DNA of 64,000 nt from Paenibacillus piscarius (GTDB taxonomy: Bacteria; Bacillota; Bacilli; Paenibacillales; Paenibacillaceae), in contig NZ_JAIEUI010000001.1 in assembly GCF_022234545.1 (NCBI RefSeq), positions 356,899-420,898 on the forward strand, given 5' to 3'. Positions 61,768 through 64,000 of this stretch are shown piece by piece (position 1 is the stretch's first letter; every line of letters starts with the position of its first letter). The notes below the pieces were generated by a model. It was given only the letters and a program-made list of their open reading frames with translations, ran no database searches and was not told the origin of the DNA. Made by a program: the position numbers and the translations under genes.

Positions 61768-62850
61768 TTACTGCTTCATATAATTGGCGTACAGCTCCTC
61801 AAAAGTATCGTATTGCTGAACCTTACGCCCGGCCTGGCGGTATTCCTCAAGATAGTCATCCATTGCCCGCAGGAATTTATCCTTGAACAAATCGAGATTG
61901 GCGGCATCAAAATACTGCATAAGATCGAACTTCCGCGTCCCCCGCGAAGCCGTCATTTCATCGAATAGCTCCTGCGCGCTCAGTGCGGCATAGAAGGCGT
62001 AGGAAGCATCTTTTTGCTCAGCGCTGGCAATGACCTTATTGCGGCAGTTGCACCATAATTCCTCATAGGTTCCGGCCAGATTATCGTAAGTAGGGACAGG
62101 CTGATCCACGTATTTCTGATGCAGGTCATTGTACAGCTCAAGGATGCTCTGCAAAAGGAGACGGGAAGCGCTTCTGATCTCATCCATACTTTTGGCGTGA
62201 ATCACATTCCAGTAGCTCGTCTCGAAATCCTCCGGAAGATGCGGGAAGGCCTGTGCCTCTTCCAGATACCGTTTCAGTCCTCTCCGGAAATACGTATTAT
62301 TCATATGTGACAAGGCATTCATCAGATGAAGGACCAGCTCGGCGGAGGCCAGCCTGACCGCTCCGGGGTCTTCCGTGAGCAACGCATTCGCATATTCTTG
62401 CTTCGCCAGATCCATCCACTTCTTCGCCCGTTCCAGACAATCGCGGCCCATGGGCTTCGCAAGTGTATCCAGCGCCCGCTGCTGGTAGGCTCTAAGCTTC
62501 TCCAGATCCTCAGGTTTGGCATAGTAGAGCACCTGCAGATCAATCAGACTGGAGATCATCGGATTCTCAAGCGCCGCCTGATCCTCAATCCGGGTCTCCC
62601 AGGGCGTGCAGTAGATATCATATCCGACATCCCCGAGAATGAAGCAGGACGAAATGCCCCAGCCTTCATTATTGTTATTGATGATGATCAGATCAAGATC
62701 GCTTTTGTCATGGAAATCCCCGGTCCTGAAAGAACCCGCAAGCCCGATCACTGCAATCTCCTGCGGAAAATCCCGTTTGGCCCGCTCGATCACCATGCGG
62801 ATCAGCTTCTCATTTCTGTATAGTAACTCTTGCTTGGTCGTGTCATTCAT
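61768..62850 (-). CDS. Nucleotidyltransferase-fold protein
   Basis: 360 residues. IAVIGLAGSFRTGDFHDKSD then LDLIII gives the G-S and D-x-D motifs of the polymerase-beta-like nucleotidyltransferase superfamily (aminoglycoside adenylyltransferase-like). The C-terminal 230 residues are helical with HEPN-like character (LAKQEYANALLTEDP, VLHLMNALSHMNN). Substrate unknown; antibiotic resistance is not established. It converges on the chemotaxis receptor gene. Confidence 0.78.
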   Translation of the reverse strand: MNDTTKQELLYRNEKLIRMVIERAKRDFPQEIAVIGLAGSFRTGDFHDKSDLDLIIINNNNEGWGISSCFILGDVGYDIYCTPWETRIEDQAALENPMISSLIDLQVLYYAKPEDLEKLRAYQQRALDTLAKPMGRDCLERAKKWMDLAKQEYANALLTEDPGAVRLASAELVLHLMNALSHMNNTYFRRGLKRYLEEAQAFPHLPEDFETSYWNVIHAKSMDEIRSASRLLLQSILELYNDLHQKYVDQPVPTYDNLAGTYEELWCNCRNKVIASAEQKDASYAFYAALSAQELFDEMTASRGTRKFDLMQYFDAANLDLFKDKFLRAMDDYLEEYRQAGRKVQQYDTFEELYANYMKQ

Positions 62851-62948
62851 GTGCAGTTCCTCCTGTGGTGTGTCTTGTTGTATCTATTGTATGAGAAACG
62901 GACTGCCGGGCATATTCCGAGTTTGGCTAGGGGTGTTCTCTCCCAGAG

Positions 62949-62976
62949 TTGCATTGGGAGGAATTCACGTTACAAT
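62949..62976 (+). promoter_or_regulatory. Candidate promoter of cysK
   Basis: TTGCAT (62949-62954) and TACAAT (62971-62976) with a 16-bp spacer, about 60 bp upstream of the cysK start. No T-box or S-box leader is visible. Confidence 0.45.
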
Positions 62977-63037
62977 GGAGGTTACATGATCTGCAAGACG
63001 ATGCAGGGTTCAATGAAGGAACAAGGGAGGCAGGCAA

Positions 63038-63961
63038 ATGACGAAGCAGGTGGTGGATAATATTACGGAGCTCATCGGCGGCACGCCGGTGGTCCGGTTG
63101 AACCGGGTGGCCGGGCCGGAGGAGGCGGAGCTGTATGTGAAGCTGGAGATGTTCAATCCCAGCGGCAGCGTCAAGGACCGGGCAGCCTATAATCTGATCC
63201 GGCAGGCGGAGCTGGACGGGCGGCTGCAGCCGGGCGGGACGATCATCGAGCCGACGAGCGGCAACACCGGTATCGGGCTGGCGATGAATGCCGCTGCCAA
63301 AGGGTATAAAGCGATCCTGGTTATGCCGGATAATATGACGAAGGAGCGGATCAACCTGCTGAAGGCCTACGGTGCAGAGGTGGTGCTGACCCCGGCGGCG
63401 CAGCGGATGCCCGGTGCGATTGCCAAGGCGGTGGAGCTGGGGCAGAAGATTCCCGGCAGCTTCATCCCGCAGCAATTCGAGAATCCTGCTAACCCGGACA
63501 TCCACCGGACCACTACCGCTCCTGAGATTCTGGAGCAGATGGAGGGCCGGCTGGATGTCTTCGTGGCCACAGCCGGAACCGGCGGTACGATTACCGGGAC
63601 CGGGGAAGCGCTGCGTGAGCAGCTTCCCGGGCTGCGGGTAGTGGTGGTGGAGCCGCAGGGCTCCCCGGTGCTGTCCGGCGGCCAGCCCGGGCCGCATAAG
63701 CTGGTGGGAACGAGCCCCGGCTTCGTGCCGGCCATTCTGAACACATCCGTCTATGACGAGATTGTGCAGGTATCCGACGAGGATGCCTTGGAGATGGTGA
63801 GAGTACTGGCCAGTGAAGAGGGCTTGCTGATCGGACCCTCCGGCGGAGCCGCCGTCTGGACGGCACTCCGGGAAGCCCGGCGTCTGGGCCGCGGCAAGCG
63901 GGTACTCTGTATAGCGCCCGATACGGGAGAGCGGTATCTGAGTATGGGGATATTTGACTAA
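63038..63961 (+). CDS. cysK: Cysteine synthase A (O-acetylserine sulfhydrylase)
   Basis: 307 residues, usual length for CysK. PLP is bound by Lys46 in FNPSGSVKDRAA; TSGNTGIGLAM holds the substrate loop; GTGGTITGTGEAL binds the phosphate; the C-terminal GPSGGAAVW is conserved. It makes L-cysteine from O-acetylserine and sulfide. GGGAGGCAGG precedes the ATG. The gene that follows 19 bp later starts in the same direction, perhaps a cotranscribed gene. Confidence 0.95.
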   Translation: MTKQVVDNITELIGGTPVVRLNRVAGPEEAELYVKLEMFNPSGSVKDRAAYNLIRQAELDGRLQPGGTIIEPTSGNTGIGLAMNAAAKGYKAILVMPDNMTKERINLLKAYGAEVVLTPAAQRMPGAIAKAVELGQKIPGSFIPQQFENPANPDIHRTTTAPEILEQMEGRLDVFVATAGTGGTITGTGEALREQLPGLRVVVVEPQGSPVLSGGQPGPHKLVGTSPGFVPAILNTSVYDEIVQVSDEDALEMVRVLASEEGLLIGPSGGAAVWTALREARRLGRGKRVLCIAPDTGERYLSMGIFD

Positions 63962-63980
63962 TATTAATGGAGGAAATGCG

Positions 63981-64000
63981 ATGAGTATACAGAAGGGCAC
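63981..64000 (+). CDS. Start of a gene cut by the window end
   Basis: ATG 63981 follows GGAGG (63969-63973) by seven bases and reads MSIQKG before the window ends. Too short to identify; close to cysK, so cotranscription is possible. Confidence 0.5.

Noticed and set aside
62851-63037. T-box or S-box leader upstream of cysK
   Set aside because: No T-box sequence, antiterminator or terminator hairpin is visible; only a plain promoter candidate.

Overview
The window looks like chromosomal DNA of a Paenibacillus-type Firmicute. Signs are strong AGGAGG-type ribosome binding sites, frequent GTG/TTG starts, the YesM/YesN sensor-regulator pair beside a carbohydrate ABC transporter, an Amj lipid II flippase, BstA/DinB proteins typical of bacillithiol users, CcpA-type cre sites, and mid-GC coding DNA. 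No rRNA, tRNA, CRISPR array or intact insertion sequence was seen. The species assignment is inference.

Layout. 1-13 kb is mixed housekeeping and accessory genes: a truncated AraC regulator, GNAT, a J-domain-like membrane protein, pdxK, two glycosyltransferases flanking a GDSL hydrolase, an acetyl-xylan-esterase-like hydrolase, an HxlR regulator divergent from a nitroreductase (HypR/HypO-like), a CidA/LrgB pair, and a GH51 arabinofuranosidase divergent from an ArsR-like regulator. 13-19 kb holds membrane proteins, an SDR with a divergent AraC regulator, a Nudix hydrolase, Amj and an exported coiled-coil protein. 19.3-19.55 kb is a 51-bp tandem repeat array.

19.67-26.14 kb is the most interesting locus: six genes on one strand, each overlapping the next by 4-11 bp. 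They encode a FabH/OleA-like ketosynthase, an ATP-grasp ligase, an OleD-like reductase, a metallo-beta-lactamase-fold hydrolase, a CapK/F390-synthetase-like adenylate-forming enzyme and a GNAT-type protein. The order suggests an undescribed acyl-condensation and conjugation pathway. It resembles the ole (olefin/beta-lactone) pathway in two steps but has no recognisable OleB or OleC. A broken pgsA-like gene follows.

26.7-40.8 kb contains an SDR, signal peptidase I, an HD-GYP protein next to a small alarmone synthetase, HAD and BstA-like proteins, a Met/Pro-rich cupin, a MerR/hydrolase operon, a quinone oxidoreductase, an ACT-domain malic enzyme and small enzymes. 41.03-42.96 kb is a group II intron with a maturase lacking an endonuclease domain. 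43.1-49.8 kb is a YesN/YesM two-component system followed by a cre-controlled sugar ABC transporter (lipoprotein and two permeases, no ATPase). 49.87-50.01 kb is a 136-bp palindromic element. 50.1-54 kb is visibly AT-richer and accessory: ArsR with an MFS pump, an AraC regulator, DUF4440, a broken HEAT-repeat immunity-like gene and an unknown small protein. 54-64 kb returns to the host composition with DUF1835, DinB, SgrR-like, DUF4173, Crp/Fnr, chemotaxis receptor, nucleotidyltransferase and cysK genes; the next gene is cut by the window end.

Non-coding features worth reading are a 74-bp element present twice, without gaps, upstream of the alarmone synthetase gene and of yesN; a shared ATCG-N8-CGAT operator for the ArsR/MFS pair; an apparently leaderless arsR mRNA; and dispersed 51-bp repeat units. 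All protein assignments come from motif recognition by eye, without database searches.
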